This document shows positions 1 through 11,674 of a stretch of DNA of 64,000 bases, piece by piece. The stretch's first letter is position 1. Each line of letters opens with the position of its first letter. The notes below the pieces were generated by a model. It saw nothing but the letters and a program-made list of their open reading frames with translations, made no database searches and was not told the origin of the DNA. Origin of the DNA: Caenorhabditis elegans (lineage: Eukaryota > Nematoda > Chromadorea > Rhabditida > Rhabditidae); contig NC_003281.10 of assembly GCF_000002985.6 (NCBI RefSeq), positions 8,122,001 to 8,186,000 on the forward strand. The letters are read 5' to 3'. The position numbers and the translations under genes were made by a program.

Positions 1-2511
1 GAGAAAGTGAAAGAGATAGATAGGAGATTGGATTGAGAGTATAAAAGTTCAGGTGAACTTAATTAGCAGTCGGGGCAAAAACGGGGAAAAAGTAAGCACG
101 GACACTTCCAGGAAGTTTGGATTAATGGAAACGTGCGCTCATATTTTTTTTCTAGTTATTTTCTAGTAACAAACCCATGAGCAATTATCAGAACAAAACG
201 TGTTTTGTTGCGAAAAAGCTGGAAATTCAGAGCAATGGACGCGAATAAAATTTCAAAGAATATCAGAAATTAAATAATAGGAAACGTATCTGGTGACTGC
301 AATATCGTTTTTGGCGAATAACAATTCTTAAAAGATGAATAGAAGTTAGAGATTGGTTGTTTTAAAAATAAGTACACTTATAATTGTGGAAAATAGGGTC
401 TATCAACTTCGACTTGATACTTAAAAAAAAATTGTGAAGGTAAAAGTTGTTTGGAAAAATGAGAAAATAAATATGAATCTTGTCCCATAGTATGTATACC
501 TACGAATTTTACTAAAACTGCAAAAGATTAACAAAGAAGGAAAAATTAAAAGACTATCTTTTATTGAACTATCGTATTTTTCATTTCCAGTAAGAAAGAT
601 AAATCCGTATTTATATTCAACAATATATATAATTTAGGATATTTAGTGACATCTAAAAGGGCAACAGCTGCATAAAAAAACCCGGCTTCTCAGGCAGAAT
701 AACATAATATTAATAGGAACGTGAAAACTAAAACATCAAATAGACACGGAAATGAGCAAAAGATGAGAAGCTGCAAAAAAGATATGAAAATGAGGAGAAG
801 ATGATCGGATGTCTCTCATTTTTTGCTCACACTCATACGGATTGATGCAGATGAAAGTGCCAAAAATGAATGAGAACGACAAGAATGAATCCATCCGATT
901 TTCATCTAACACCTCTCTCTCTCTTTCCATTTTCCTCTCTCCTCTTCCGATAATCAACTTTTTCTTTTTCAGCATCATCAATTGCATTGCTGGCAGAAAA
1001 GTGGAAAAACAGAAAACATCGGGTGCAAGCGCGTGAAGTCCAGTGAAATTCTGAATCCGGTGGGAAACAAACTCGGAGTTAAAGAAGAGTGTAGTGCAGA
1101 GTTAGGAGAATTGTAGATGATGGGGTTATGATATTAATTAATAATTTTAGAGGTAATTAATAATTACGCATAAAGTTTATGTATTTTCTATGAAAAAGCT
1201 AGCGGTCCTTTCTAGAAAATGTTGTGCATTCTGTTTGAAATTTTTGTACATAATCAGTGATTTGATAAAGTCAGAAAACAACAAAAAAATATATGCACAA
1301 ATGTATTCCAAGAATACAAATGTCGTATGCATCGAAGTAGAATTAGAGTTCTTGAAAATATAACGAACATAATTTTTTTGCGAGTGTTTTCCTAGTTAAT
1401 ATGATTTTGAGAAAACAAAAATTATGCTGCAAGTATAGCTGCCCTCTGCGTCTTTTTTCTTGAGCAGAATCTGATTTTCACTAGAGAAAATTGCATTCGT
1501 AAAACTTGGGAAAAATACTGAACTGGAAAAATGTTAAATGTGAGTTTTTAATGAAAACCTTTTTTTTCAAGTTATAAAATTGTTACTCAATTTTTCACTG
1601 ATGTGGCAGCTAAATACTATATAGGGAAAAAAAACAAGAATGAGCAGTGTAACACCACAAAGTGCGCACTAATCGAGAAAATGGAAAGTATGTAGCTGTC
1701 TGTGGATGTGAAATTGGAATACGAGGTGATAGAAAAAACTGATCTTCTAATAGAATACCCCAAAAGACTGAAATTAGCACTGTGATACAACGAAACATTT
1801 CACAAAAATTAATGCATCTGTCTGGCTAAGCATAAATGTACGTTTCATAAAAGGCACGAAATTGAACTTAAATTAATTCTACAGCTGAAAATATACTTTT
1901 TGAAGTATTCAGTAATGATATTTTGGTTTGAATTCCATTTGAAAATTCAATCGAAGTGAGTATCGTCTCGCAAAAAAACTTGAAACTAGCTGCTCAATAT
2001 TTAATTGGTATACACTTTCTGTACAGTTTCGTATAAGGAATTTTATAAACTTATTTTTCTATATCAAATAAACACATTTGTGAAATGAAAAGCTTGTAGC
2101 GACCACTGAGGCTGAGATCGTGGCGAACCAACTCAGAAAAACAACGTGTTCCTTTAAGCTGAAGTACCAAATTTAAAGAAATTACAATATAGCGGAACAT
2201 ATTCTATTCATATCAAAATATACTTGCAGCAAGCCAACATTTATCAGTCATTCTACTGAGTTAATGTTCATGAGAAAATTATGGCAGATTTGGCAAAAAA
2301 TCGCATTATAAAAACTTATAATCTACTAGATCTAACCCACTGTTGACCTTTAACGGATTAGTAAATGAGAAATACCCATAATGAAAACACCTAAAAGAAA
2401 ACTCCATTACATCTAATCAAAATTATACCTCCTCACACACAAACTTCCAGAAGCCCTCTCATTGTTCGTTCGTTCATCATCGCTTTGCTTCTGTTTCCTT
2501 ATTTTCTTTTT

Positions 2512-2533
2512 ATCTCTCTCTCTCTCTCTCTTT
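2512..2533. repeat. CT-dinucleotide microsatellite
   Basis: About eleven uninterrupted TC units. A purine-rich stretch (about 2550-2710) follows on the same strand, so the two could pair in part. No gene is associated with it. Confidence 0.85.
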
Positions 2534-5500
2534 CAAACGGGCCAAAACACAGAGAAAAGAGAAAAATAGAGTGTGCGAATTAAAGAGAATGTTAGAGAAG
2601 AGGAGAGATCGAGAGAACACATTTCATTGCGTGCATGTGTGGTTAAGAGGGAGGAAAAATTGAAAGATGAAGACAGTTTGACTGCTTCAAATATTAAAGA
2701 ACTTTTAGAGAAGAAACAGAACACGAAGCATATGAATGGATAATATCAGAGATAAGATCAGATATTCGAAAATATGAAGTATACAACTACTAATCAGAAT
2801 CAACTGTAAGTACCAATAATGACTCAAAGTTGAAAGCAAGTTTTTTGAATTTTTTAAATGAAGAAAATGAACTTCAAAAAAAAACTGTTTTTTCCCCCCA
2901 AAAAAAACATACACTATGTTGTCGCCAATGACAACGAAGAAAATAAACTGAATAACGATTTCAAAATATTGCAAATTATTTGGCACAACGTCAGAAAAGT
3001 TTTCTTGAATTACATGTCGAATAACTTTAATTTTTTTCGAAAAATCGGAATTTTCTCTACTAGAACCATAACAAGATACATTGACAAATTTAGTTACATA
3101 TGCATGATTAAAATTAGAGAAAAACATCAAGCCTCAATAACACATCAATTGACACGTTTCTTAATAAAATAGTAATTCATTTCAAACAATAGCATAACAT
3201 AATATTTAATAGCGCAGTCAATTTAAGCTCTTTTGCCTTAAAATAGAATAATATCAACTAGAAGAAAAATAACATCGCAATTTGAGTTACTTATATTAAG
3301 ATGAAAACAAGGCTTACCCTCCCTCCCACTTCTGAATTACCAAAAAAATCCCAATTTCTCCACTTTTCAGTGGTCGGGCGAGGACACGCAGACACAAAGT
3401 AGCAGTTTCTTTGACAAATAAACGCAGAGAGCGGTGGCACATAGAGAGAATGAAGAAACAGGAGTTGCCAGACATTGAGAATGTCTGAGTCTCACTATGT
3501 ATGGCAGATAGCACACCATTTTGAGGAGACATCAGAGATAAAATTGTAAAAGTTGTAGATTATTATAGCATCATAAAAACTATAAATGTGTTCGCAGTTC
3601 ATAGCATTCCATGGAGAAGCTTTGCTAAAGTTTCAGGTAGTTTTACATTTCAGCATACTCATGATAATTGTTGTCTTATTAAGATTCTGAATACAACTAA
3701 TCTTGAGTTCAACCGGAGAAAATCAGACAGAACCAAAAAATTGATTTGACAACAAAGGTTTCAATTATCAGATAAAAACTACAAAACGTTTGCTATAAAA
3801 TCACATGAGCCGGAAGGCGCAAAAATTACACACTGGGTTATTGGTCAATTCAGTTGAAGATTGCAACAGTTGCACCAACTGATCTCGAACGTGAACTTAT
3901 TTCAGACAGACCCCTCATCTTTAACCATTCATTTGGAAACTAGATGACAGTGTGTATTAGACGAGAGACAATGAAAATCAAGGAGACGTCAGAGCAGACA
4001 GTGGGTGGTCGACTAGGGAGGCAATATAGATACACTGTATTAAAATGAAGATACGCAGAGTTTGAAGACAACGAGAAACTGAGAAAAATGACATTCATAT
4101 TTGGCGTGCGATTTGTTGGAATAGTATAATTAAAATTAGCTTTTAAAAAATTAGAAAAAAAATATCTCATAAAGAGAAAAAAGGTATGTACCCACCGACG
4201 AGACGCTGACAGTTAAAAATAAAAGAGACAGAATAGAAAAGTTGTTGCCCGAAAAACGTGGTAGCCACGTGGCAGTTCGCGTATTTTTTATTAAGACGTG
4301 TAGCGAAAAAAACAAAGAAAAATATGAACCCATAACGAGAAAAAAGGTATTTAGTACAAATTGTCATGGTACAGGTGGTGTTTCAAAAAAAAAAGAAGGC
4401 AAACCTGCAAGGCTCAAGGAATAAGGAATAGGGTCAGACAGAAGAGGCAGATTATATGTAGATCACTAAAAACGAGATTTCGAAAAAAGACGGATCAAAC
4501 ACTTATTAAAGCGAACTTGCGGAAAAACAAGACATGCTACATATAGAATATTTACAGAATAAAGAGAAATCGTTTTGGAAGTGTGACATCACAATCATCT
4601 AGTAGTGCAATTCCGGTATTCAAGAGGTTATGGAAGAGAACACTCTAACGAAACATTCGACTTCACAAAGCTATCAAATATTAGAAAGATATTTCTAACG
4701 GACGTTGAAACACAAATTAGCTGGCTCAAAATCAAATTAATAGGTTCAACTAAAACTATGATATAGTTTTGGAATAACTATGGAAAATACCTATTTTCTG
4801 AGTACGAGAGTTCTATAATTAAGAAGCTATATCACAGAATCGAGAAATCGAATTCTACATGAATTTGATCAAATCAAAACTTTGATTTCATATCACATGA
4901 GGTGACGACAAATCTCTCTTCTCTATCAACTTGTTTGTTCAATCTCAGCAGCCGGACAACGATTTTTAAGTGTGAGATATATAGAACAAAGATATCAGAG
5001 AAAAACAAAAAGATGGTCCCTGAAATAGGACAGTACATGAACTTGCAAAGGTCCAATGCGAACACACACACACTCACACACACATTGAATTCGTTGTCGG
5101 ACGGCGGGACGAGGACGACGAGTAAGCGCTGGGACGAGAGAGCGTCAATAGTGAAGAGAGTACAGAAAATGGCCTGCTGGTGCAGTGAAAAACGCGAGTG
5201 AGCGCGCGCAAGATGAGGCCTGCTGCTGAAGGTTGGCGTGCACGGGAATAAGGGGGAGACCTCAATTTGAACGTTACAAAGAGCCACGTACTAATTAAGA
5301 AAAATTGTTTGTAATCAGAATAGGTAGGGGTTTTATTAAGTAAGTTAAATATTGGAATATAGCTAAATTGATTTCTGATCATTGAACTTTGAAGAAAAGC
5401 CTACGATAGGGAAGGCCTTGGAAGGGAATCTTAAGATTATTTCAAACTCCCCATTTCGTGAAAACTTGAAATTTCATCTACATGACTTCATGCCTTATCG

Positions 5501-5563
5501 TAGCAACTGAACCTTTTTAAAATTATCACATCGCATTTTTTGGTAACTTATGTAGCGTAAAAA

Positions 5564-5646
5564 TTGATTTTTGTACATTTTCAGTCAATAGGTATTCAAA
5601 AACCGCCAAAATTGGACTCTATGGACTGAAAATGTACCAAAATCAA
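5564..5646. repeat. Short inverted repeat (28-bp arms)
   Basis: The left arm 5564-5591 and right arm 5619-5646 are reverse complements with 2 mismatches in 28 and a 27-nt spacer. The arms contain TGTACATTTTCAGTC. A module with two CTGATTGGTT boxes follows directly (5665 and 5697). Confidence 0.85.
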
Positions 5647-5663
5647 CAGAGATGCACACTCCA

Positions 5664-5707
5664 TCTGATTGGTTCAAAAATGGGCCGATCGAATCGCTGA
5701 TTGGTTG
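5664..5707 (-). repeat. ACCAATCAG-pair module, copy 1
   Basis: Read on the minus strand this begins AACCAATCAGCGATTCG and ends GAACCAATCAG with a GC-containing centre. A clearly related module lies on the plus strand at about 53438-53482. Two ATTGGT/ACCAAT boxes about 30 bp apart suggest either a dispersed repeat or a CCAAT-type regulatory module. Confidence 0.55.
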
Positions 5708-6603
5708 CAGGTCTTATTTTGGAAGAAGTTCAAACATGGGGAATAGCGAGAGTTGGAAACTTTTCAATCATACCTGATTATTTTTTCATTCTTCTTTTGT
5801 AGTATTTCAGCCTTTCGGTATCTATCGAGTATTTTTGAGTCAAATTCCCATTTTTCGAACTCCACCTTTACGATAAATTAATTTGGAAAATTACTGTGGT
5901 CAAAATAACATTACAATTTATCACCGACAATAATGTTCAATTGGAATACCTTCTAATAATAAGCAAAAATTGTGGCTTGTCCTTTAAAATTCTATCCCTT
6001 TTTAATTACATGGCTTCATTGTGAACGTTAATCTGTAAAAATCTAGTTTCAATGTGACGTATGTGATATGATAAACATGAGCCAGCGATTCGTTTTTTGG
6101 AATGCAAACACTTGATATTTCACTCGGTATATTATTGACTGTTCTCGTATTTTTTGAAAACATTGTTTCGTTGAGTCGACTGATTAGAAATTAGTTTCAG
6201 TATAGGAAATTAGATGCATCATCACAATTTTCGTACTTCAGAGGAACATCATGTTGCTTAATATCTTCTCTTGTTGTTTTTTGCTTTGCTCTACGGAGAC
6301 CGCTGCTCTCACTTTTCTACAACGTTTAAAGCATTTCTCGTTGGAAAAGAGACACAGATAAACATACACGCCTCGCCAAGGACATTTTCCGCCTGTGTGA
6401 CTAAAAGGAAAAGAAGAAAATATATCAAAAATGGAAGGAGGGAATGAAGAAACATATGATAATCCTGGAAATCTATGATTTCAGATTGTACTGTTTAAAC
6501 ATTACAATTATAGCGATACGTTTAACAACTTGAGGAATATTTCAGAAACGGTATGAAGCTCATTAAAACCAATGATGCCCCTTATGTCTGAAAATTAAAA
6601 CTT

Positions 6604-6680
6604 TCCTGATCCAAAATGACCGAATACCATAATAAAATAATCGAAAATTTTTTAGATTTTATGAAATTTCCAGTCTAAAA
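6604..6680. repeat. Dispersed repeat, copy 1
   Basis: This shares an ordered series of blocks (GATCCAAAA, CCGAATA, CATAATAAAA, then an ATTTC block near its end) with about 58618-58690. Similarity is moderate with small gaps. It looks like an old interspersed repeat rather than a gene. Confidence 0.5.
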
Positions 6681-6763
6681 ACTTCCTGGGACTTTTTCCT
6701 AGTTTCGTTTTATATTCTTATTACCGTATTGACACAAAATACTGGGTGTGAAACATATTTGAG

Positions 6764-7048
6764 GCGCAAAATATCTCGTAGCGAAAACTACAGTACTTAT
6801 TTAAATGACTACTGTAGCGCTTGTGTAGATTAACGGGATGGATTTTTTAAATGAATTTATTTTAGAATAGTGCCAGCGATATTCCACTTTTCTTCGTTTC
6901 TTCGTTTTTTTTTTTGACTAATGTTAATACTCTATCGATGGATCAATGATATTAATTAATTTTGAAAATCAAGCCCGTAAATCGACTCAAGCGCTACAGT
7001 AGTCTTTTAAAGAATATCTGTAGTTTTCGCTACGTGATATTTTGCGCA
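6764..7048. repeat. Palindromic repeat with TAGCGAAAACTACAGTA-type arms
   Basis: The left part carries CTCGTAGCGAAAACTACAGT then ACTACTGTAGCGCTTG. The right part carries the reverse complement in the matching order: AAGCGCTACAGTAGT, then CTGTAGTTTTCGCTACG. The two halves flank an unrelated centre of roughly 120 bp. This is the form of the common dispersed C. elegans palindromes, and no coding sequence lies within it. Confidence 0.8.
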
Positions 7049-7287
7049 ATACGATTCACAGAATTTCGTTTTCCCGAGATGCTAGTTCAAGACAATGAAC
7101 ACACAAGTGATAGGCCACCTTCAAAAAGGTAATTCACGGGGGTCTCTGAAACATACAACGCTTGGAAAATGAATTTTAAAACGCAAAGCATGATAGGATT
7201 ATTTTCAGAGTTTCTATAACTGTCGGCGAAGACGTCGTATTTTGAGAACCAAGTGTAAGGGTTCATTTTTAGATAAATTCTTAAAAA

Positions 7288-7443
7288 TTATGGGGTTATT
7301 CAAGTAGTGTCGGAAAATTAAAAAGTGTAGAAAAATTACGTCACAACCTTATTCAAGTAGATGAAAACATGTATTTAAATACATTTGCGACGTCACAAAT
7401 GTATTTAAATACATTTTGCTACATTACTTGAATAACCCCATTA
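7288..7443. mobile_element. MITE-like element with 16-bp TIRs and TTA target duplication
   Basis: The terminal inverted repeats TGGGGTTATTCAAGTA (7291-7306) and TACTTGAATAACCCCA (7425-7440) are perfect complements. Both ends are flanked by TTA (7288-7290 and 7441-7443). The 150-bp interior has no coding capacity and includes a repeated ATGTATTTAAATACATTT-like palindrome. A 3-bp TTA duplication is what PIF/Harbinger-type elements make, so this is probably a non-autonomous derivative of that group. The superfamily assignment is inference. Confidence 0.7.
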
Positions 7444-7590
7444 GGAAATTGTAAAGAAGCCAAGATTGGTAGAAAAATTATCACTAATTGTTGAGAAACT
7501 GAAGTTAGCAAATCACCCTGTTTTTTTCAGAGAAAATTTTACGCATGAATCAAGCAACAACTTTATAACAAACAGTTTATAAACAAGAAA

Positions 7591-8219
7591 TCACGCAACA
7601 ATCTCGAAACGGAGTGGGGCGAGAAGTTCTGGCTCATTGTTCTGGGTGGTGACGGTGTGAGCTCCTCTAGGGGCGACTGGAAGTCTCTTCAAAGCTGGGA
7701 CTGGTTGTCCAGCTGACTTAGCGGCCTTTCTCTTCTCGTCATTGGACTTGACACGGTTCAAGAAGTCGGTTCTGCACTTGGATGGCTTGATGTGCTCGAT
7801 ACGGATGTTGATTCTCTTTGGAAGAATGTTTCCGCTGAAAAAATCAGTCATTTCAGTCAAAATGAGTTGGATTAGATTGCTTTTCAAAATTGAAAAAGAC
7901 TATCATAATTACTTTCGAAAATGAAATTGTCAGCATGCTAGCATTGTTTTAGGTGTCATTCAAACTCAAATACTTACCGGACTCTCTTGTTGACGATGAT
8001 TCCGACGGCTCCTCTGGTGACGTTGAAGATTCTTCCGGTTCTTCCGTGGTAAGCCTTGAATGGCATACCCTTTTGGAAAGCTCCATTGGTCTTGATATCG
8101 ACAAGATCTCCGCGCTTGTACTGGGTGTAGTAGGTGGAGAGGTGCTCAACTCCGTGCTTGCGGAAGTCGCGAGCGAACATGTAACGCGTTCCGCGTCTGA
8201 GACCCTTGGAGTTAGTCAT
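7591..8219 (-). CDS. rpl-21: 60S ribosomal protein L21
   Basis: Large-subunit ribosomal protein eL21 of cytosolic ribosomes. There are two exons: 8219-7978 and 7834-7591, with a GTAAGT donor and a TTTTTTCAG acceptor. The joined frame gives 161 residues, the normal family length. The start is [15 protein letters not shown], and the basic KOW-like core contains the segments [15 protein letters not shown] and [15 protein letters not shown], both typical of L21. The junction codon is Arg (CG|C), which restores the family pattern. A strong TTTTTTCAG acceptor lies just upstream of the ATG (plus 8226-8232), so the message is probably trans-spliced. It is divergently placed from the complex III subunit gene, and the two share about 645 bp of upstream DNA. 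The gene was identified by sequence recognition. Confidence 0.97.
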
Positions 8220-8864
8220 ATTTAACCCTGAAAAAAATTTTTGATAGAGGTGTCAATATAGAGAACTACGAGGAACAAAAATGTAAAACAATTTGCCGAG
8301 AAACATTTACAAAAAAAGCACATGAACGAAAAATCGATTTTTTGAACATATTTCAGCAAAAACTAAGGCAGAGTTCGTTAAATACTAGAAAGATTAGCAA
8401 GTTTTTACACAGAGGCATAAAAATTGACGAAAATTTCACTATTTTTCACAGTTTTTACGGAAAAAAAGAGAAAAAATCTTTAGGCCAGTAGCATAAAAAT
8501 TGTTTAAAGGCACACAGTACGGTAACACTCGTTTCAAGTGTGTCGCGCTTCCCATAGATCGCTGCGAGACCAAACCGTCAGACATGCTGCGTCTCCTTAA
8601 GAGTTCCGCACGTTTTTTCGTCTCTCGCCTCCATTTTTATTCGGTTTTTTTTTCAGACGGTTTTTCTAATAACAAAGTTTTATTTTAATAACTTTTCCCA
8701 TTTTTCTCGATCTAGTACTAGCAATTAATCATTGAATTCCTTGAATAAGATCTTTCAAACAGTTTTCTTTTGATTATTTTATTTCCGTGTAGAAATTCCT
8801 CAATTTTTGTTGTATTATTTAATGTATGTATTCTACATCTATTGAAAGTAGTGTATATTTCAGA
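8220..8864. promoter_or_regulatory. Shared upstream region of rpl-21 and the UQCR10-like gene
   Basis: This is a 645-bp gap between two divergent housekeeping genes. The two ends are A+T-rich. The middle (about 8500-8640) is GC-richer, with CpG-containing motifs and no supportable ORF. The spliced-leader-type acceptors of both genes lie at its borders. No TATA box could be assigned with confidence. Confidence 0.5.
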
Positions 8865-10271
8865 ATGTCGCTGGGTACCATCGTCTACAACACCGTTTCT
8901 CGCCGTTTCTCCACCATCCTTTTGGCTTCCGCCTTCGGAGCCTACACCTTCAACTACACTTTGGAAGGGCTCACCAACTTCTATTGGGATACTGTGAGTT
9001 TTAATTTTTATGAGAAACATGAAAAATACTGAAATTTTTCAATCGAATTTTTGTTTCATATCTGTTCTGATCAATTGGAACCCCCAAGAATTTAACATTT
9101 ATTCAAATGAAAATCAGATTCCATTTTTGATTTTTTCTTCAGTTTCGATGAGGACTTTTCCGTTGATCTAAAGAAATCATAACCCTTCGAAGACAACCAA
9201 AACTTTCATAAGTGTAAGATGACAGAATATAGTGCTTTTCACTCATTTTTTTTTTTGATGAATGAACCTTCCGAAAACTGGAAGTGTAAAAACTATCTCC
9301 AATAAAAACGATTCGCTTCGGGTTCATCTCTGAAAATCCTGACAATCGCATTTTTGACATTTTCATGTTTATAAAAATTGTATAGTTGCCAAAACATAAA
9401 ATTTATATTTTAATTTCCTCCTTACAATTAGTTTACACAGAAATTTTAGTAATTTGGCTATTTGGAAAAACGAGAGAGATGCACAAAATCGTTTTTTTTA
9501 ACGAAACCGACAAGTTTTTGAAAAAACTCCAAAATAAATTATTCTGGTACCGAATTCAATATGTGTATTTTGGTCTACACACTAATTTATACAAAGTTTT
9601 GTTCGATGCACCGTTACATAAATATTGTAAAACCAAAAAACGAAATATTTTGATTTTTCGATTTTCTGAGGTTTTGAAAAACAAAATTTTCTTCTTGTTT
9701 TTCGGTTAAAAACCCATAAAAACTAGTTAAAATTCGAAATTTAAAAAAAAGTATATCTGTATTCTATAATTGTGCTTTTTCCCATTTTTCAATTTTGGAA
9801 ATACTCAAAAACTACTATTTAAAAACTCGATTAATGCAGTTTTCTAATTTTAATTATCTACAATCATCTGAACTTTTCACAAAAATTTAACTCTTTCCAA
9901 AAATTTTTTAAATTGAAAAATTGATTTTAAAACTGGAAAAAATCATCCGAAAGGATATACAGTTTAATATCACGTTTTCGACCAGAAAATGAAACACATT
10001 TTTCCGTTCTTCTCTGAATGAAAATTTGTCTTTCTGGTTTACCGAGTACAAAAACAGCCATTTTTAATTGAAAAAATAAAAATCCGTTTTTTTCACTACT
10101 ATATTTATAGTTTTTAGCATTCCTCTATAATAAAAACAAATGAATTTTAACCAAAAAAATTAAAGACTGGAGAAACATATTCAAAATGGTATATTATCCT
10201 ATTTCGATATTTTTTAGAAAAACTCCAACAAGCAATGGAAGGACATCAAGCAACAATTGGCTCAGGAATAG
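8865..10271 (+). CDS. Cytochrome b-c1 complex small subunit (UQCR10/QCR9 family)
   Basis: A small single-span inner-membrane subunit of respiratory complex III. Exon 1 is 8865-8993 and exon 2 is 10218-10271, joined in phase 0 to give 60 residues, close to the usual length of about 60. The order matches the family: a basic N-terminus (TVSRRFS), one hydrophobic helix (about residues 18-32, TILLASAFGAYTFNY), then a short polar tail ending NKQWKDIKQQLAQE, which corresponds to the WKxIKxK tail of UQCR10. The start follows a TATATTTCAG acceptor by one base, fitting trans-splicing. The single 1.2-kb intron is very long for so small a gene and holds nothing I can support. I believe this is C. elegans C14B9.10. 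Confidence 0.85.
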
Positions 10272-11131
10272 ACTTCAGCAGACGAATGAGCAGGCTCCGT
10301 TTCGATGGCGTTTCTAGCAATTTTATAGTCTCCTTTATTTTCTTGTCGAGATAAAATTATCGGTTTTTGAACCGTTTCTTTAAATTTTTGTTGCGAACTT
10401 CTGGATATGCCAGATCCAATGAATGATTGTAATATTTTTAAATGTGTCCCTCTTGTCCAATGAGTTTGCAAACTGGCAAGAAATGGTTCCGCATTGTGAT
10501 GGTGATGCCGCGACGAACAGAGTCTGACTGCAAATATTTACCTCCGGATAAAGCGGTGCCTGATTGAAAAATGGAGGAGAGTGAACGCGGAAAGAGAGTA
10601 ATTAGAATCGGAGGATCTGACAAAAAGGAGCTGGGCAGGGCAGGTCAACTGTGGGCAAAGGACACGCAAACATCAAAAAAATACTATCAGCCGACACGGA
10701 GACGCAGATATGGCTCCGTCGTCGGTGATCTCACAAAATGACAGTATAATATTTGACGAGTGTCGGACCGTACCACGTACTGTGACGGCCAAATAGAGTC
10801 GGAGAAATAAGAAGGGAGGGCAGTTACTACTCGAGTATAGGCGACCTCTCTCTCCTTTTCTCATTCACTAGTTTTGTATGGTTTCATCTATCGATTCAAT
10901 GAATCCTTTCATTTCCTCGTTCGTAAATTCAACATTTTAATTTTAGTTATTACAGGAAATTAGAAAAGTATTTTTTAAAATTCTTTTTACTCTTCAAAAT
11001 TGTTTTTTAAAGAAAAAATGTATTTAATTTCAACAGGTGCAAACAGACGTCGAGAATATACTTTCAATATTTATATTTATCGGCGTATTACTGAGATCCG
11101 GAAGTTTGCGATTGTCGTACAAAAGATATTG

Positions 11132-11378
11132 CCCGGTCTCGAAGCGACATTATCTCATAAATGTAAAAGAGTGTGTGCCTTTGAAGAGTACTGTAGTTTT
11201 CAACTAGTTTGCTGTCGCTGAATTTTTATTTATTGATTTTTCATAACGTTTCTTCCCTTTCCTCGAAGTGTGTAGTTTTTCTATATAATTTAACGAAACA
11301 GGAGAAAATAACGATGAGCTGGAAACTACAGTATCCCTAAAAGACGCACACTGTTCGTTTAGTCGTTTCGAGACCGGG
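11132..11378. repeat. GGTCTCG/GTACTGTAG palindrome, copy 1
   Basis: The left arm runs from CCCGGTCTCGAAGCGACA to GAGTACTGTAGTTTTC. The right arm reads back GAAACTACAGTA, then CGCACAC, then TCGTTTCGAGACCGGG. The arms are about 85 bp and imperfect, around a spacer of roughly 80 bp. It belongs to a five-copy family in this window. Confidence 0.85.
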
Positions 11379-11448
11379 AATCGCATTTTTGGGGAAAAAT
11401 CGCAAAATCTCGCATCTAGATAATATTTAAATTTTGTGCCACACATTT

Positions 11449-11456
11449 CCACGTCG
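11449..11456 (-). promoter_or_regulatory. Possible UPR element (ACGT core)
   Basis: CCACGTCG reads CGACGTGG on the minus strand, 7 of 8 matches to the XBP1/ATF6-type UPR element TGACGTGG. It lies about 220 bp upstream of the start of an ER chaperone-type gene, where such a site would be expected. The motif is short, so the call rests largely on position. Confidence 0.35.
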
Positions 11457-11513
11457 GAATTTTTTCTTTTTCCCGTACAAACAACCATTTCGGTCTGCGC
11501 CTCTCAGTTTAGT

Positions 11514-11521
11514 ACACGTGT
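11514..11521. promoter_or_regulatory. Possible E-box/ACGT palindrome
   Basis: The perfect palindrome ACACGTGT lies about 150 bp upstream of the ERp72-like start. ACGT-core palindromes are bound by bZIP or bHLH factors. No further support is visible. Confidence 0.25.
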
Positions 11522-11674
11522 ATCAGGCATTTCATTATCGTCGCCCTTCGCACAAACTAGCCAACTGGCTATTGACATACTTTTTGTCTAATATACTATC
11601 GCTCCCTGTTCGTTTTCTCCCGTACTTTTTATTTTGTTTCTTCCAACAAGTAAATGCTTTTCAGGGTATCAAAA

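Larger units (their letters stand above)
1..7590. other. Left non-coding region (intergenic or long-intron DNA)
   Basis: I find no exon here with family similarity or a convincing start plus splice pattern. The stretch holds a CT microsatellite (about 2512-2533), a CA tract (about 5061-5085), and several GC-richer, ORF-poor blocks (about 3310-3540 and 5040-5270). In nematodes such blocks often mark promoters or first-exon regions. It also holds the inverted repeats listed separately at 5564, 6764 and 7290. From memory, gei-8 and plk-1 lie on this side of rpl-21 in C. elegans, so this may be 5' or intronic sequence of such a neighbour. The sequence alone does not prove that. Confidence 0.5.
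10272..11674. promoter_or_regulatory. Intergenic region upstream of the ERp72-like gene
   Basis: 1.4 kb without a convincing exon. It includes a CpG-containing block at about 10460-10860 with short ORFs on both strands that lack splice support, the large palindrome at 11132-11378, and two ACGT-core motifs near the gene (about 11449 and 11514) that resemble ER-stress elements. A TTTTCAG acceptor at 11658-11664 precedes the next start codon. Confidence 0.5.

Noticed and set aside
4874-5287. Minus-strand open frame of 137 codons
   Set aside because: Composition follows the CA tract and a GC-rich block, and there is no family likeness or consistent codon bias. It may be UTR or promoter DNA.
9139-9366. 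Minus-strand frame inside the UQCR10-like intron
   Set aside because: Isolated, with no splice context, and surrounding DNA is repeat-like and A+T-rich.
10438-10623. Minus-strand frame ending NHFLPVCKLIGQEGHI
   Set aside because: It looks protein-like in part but lacks a supported start, partner exons or homologue that I recognise.
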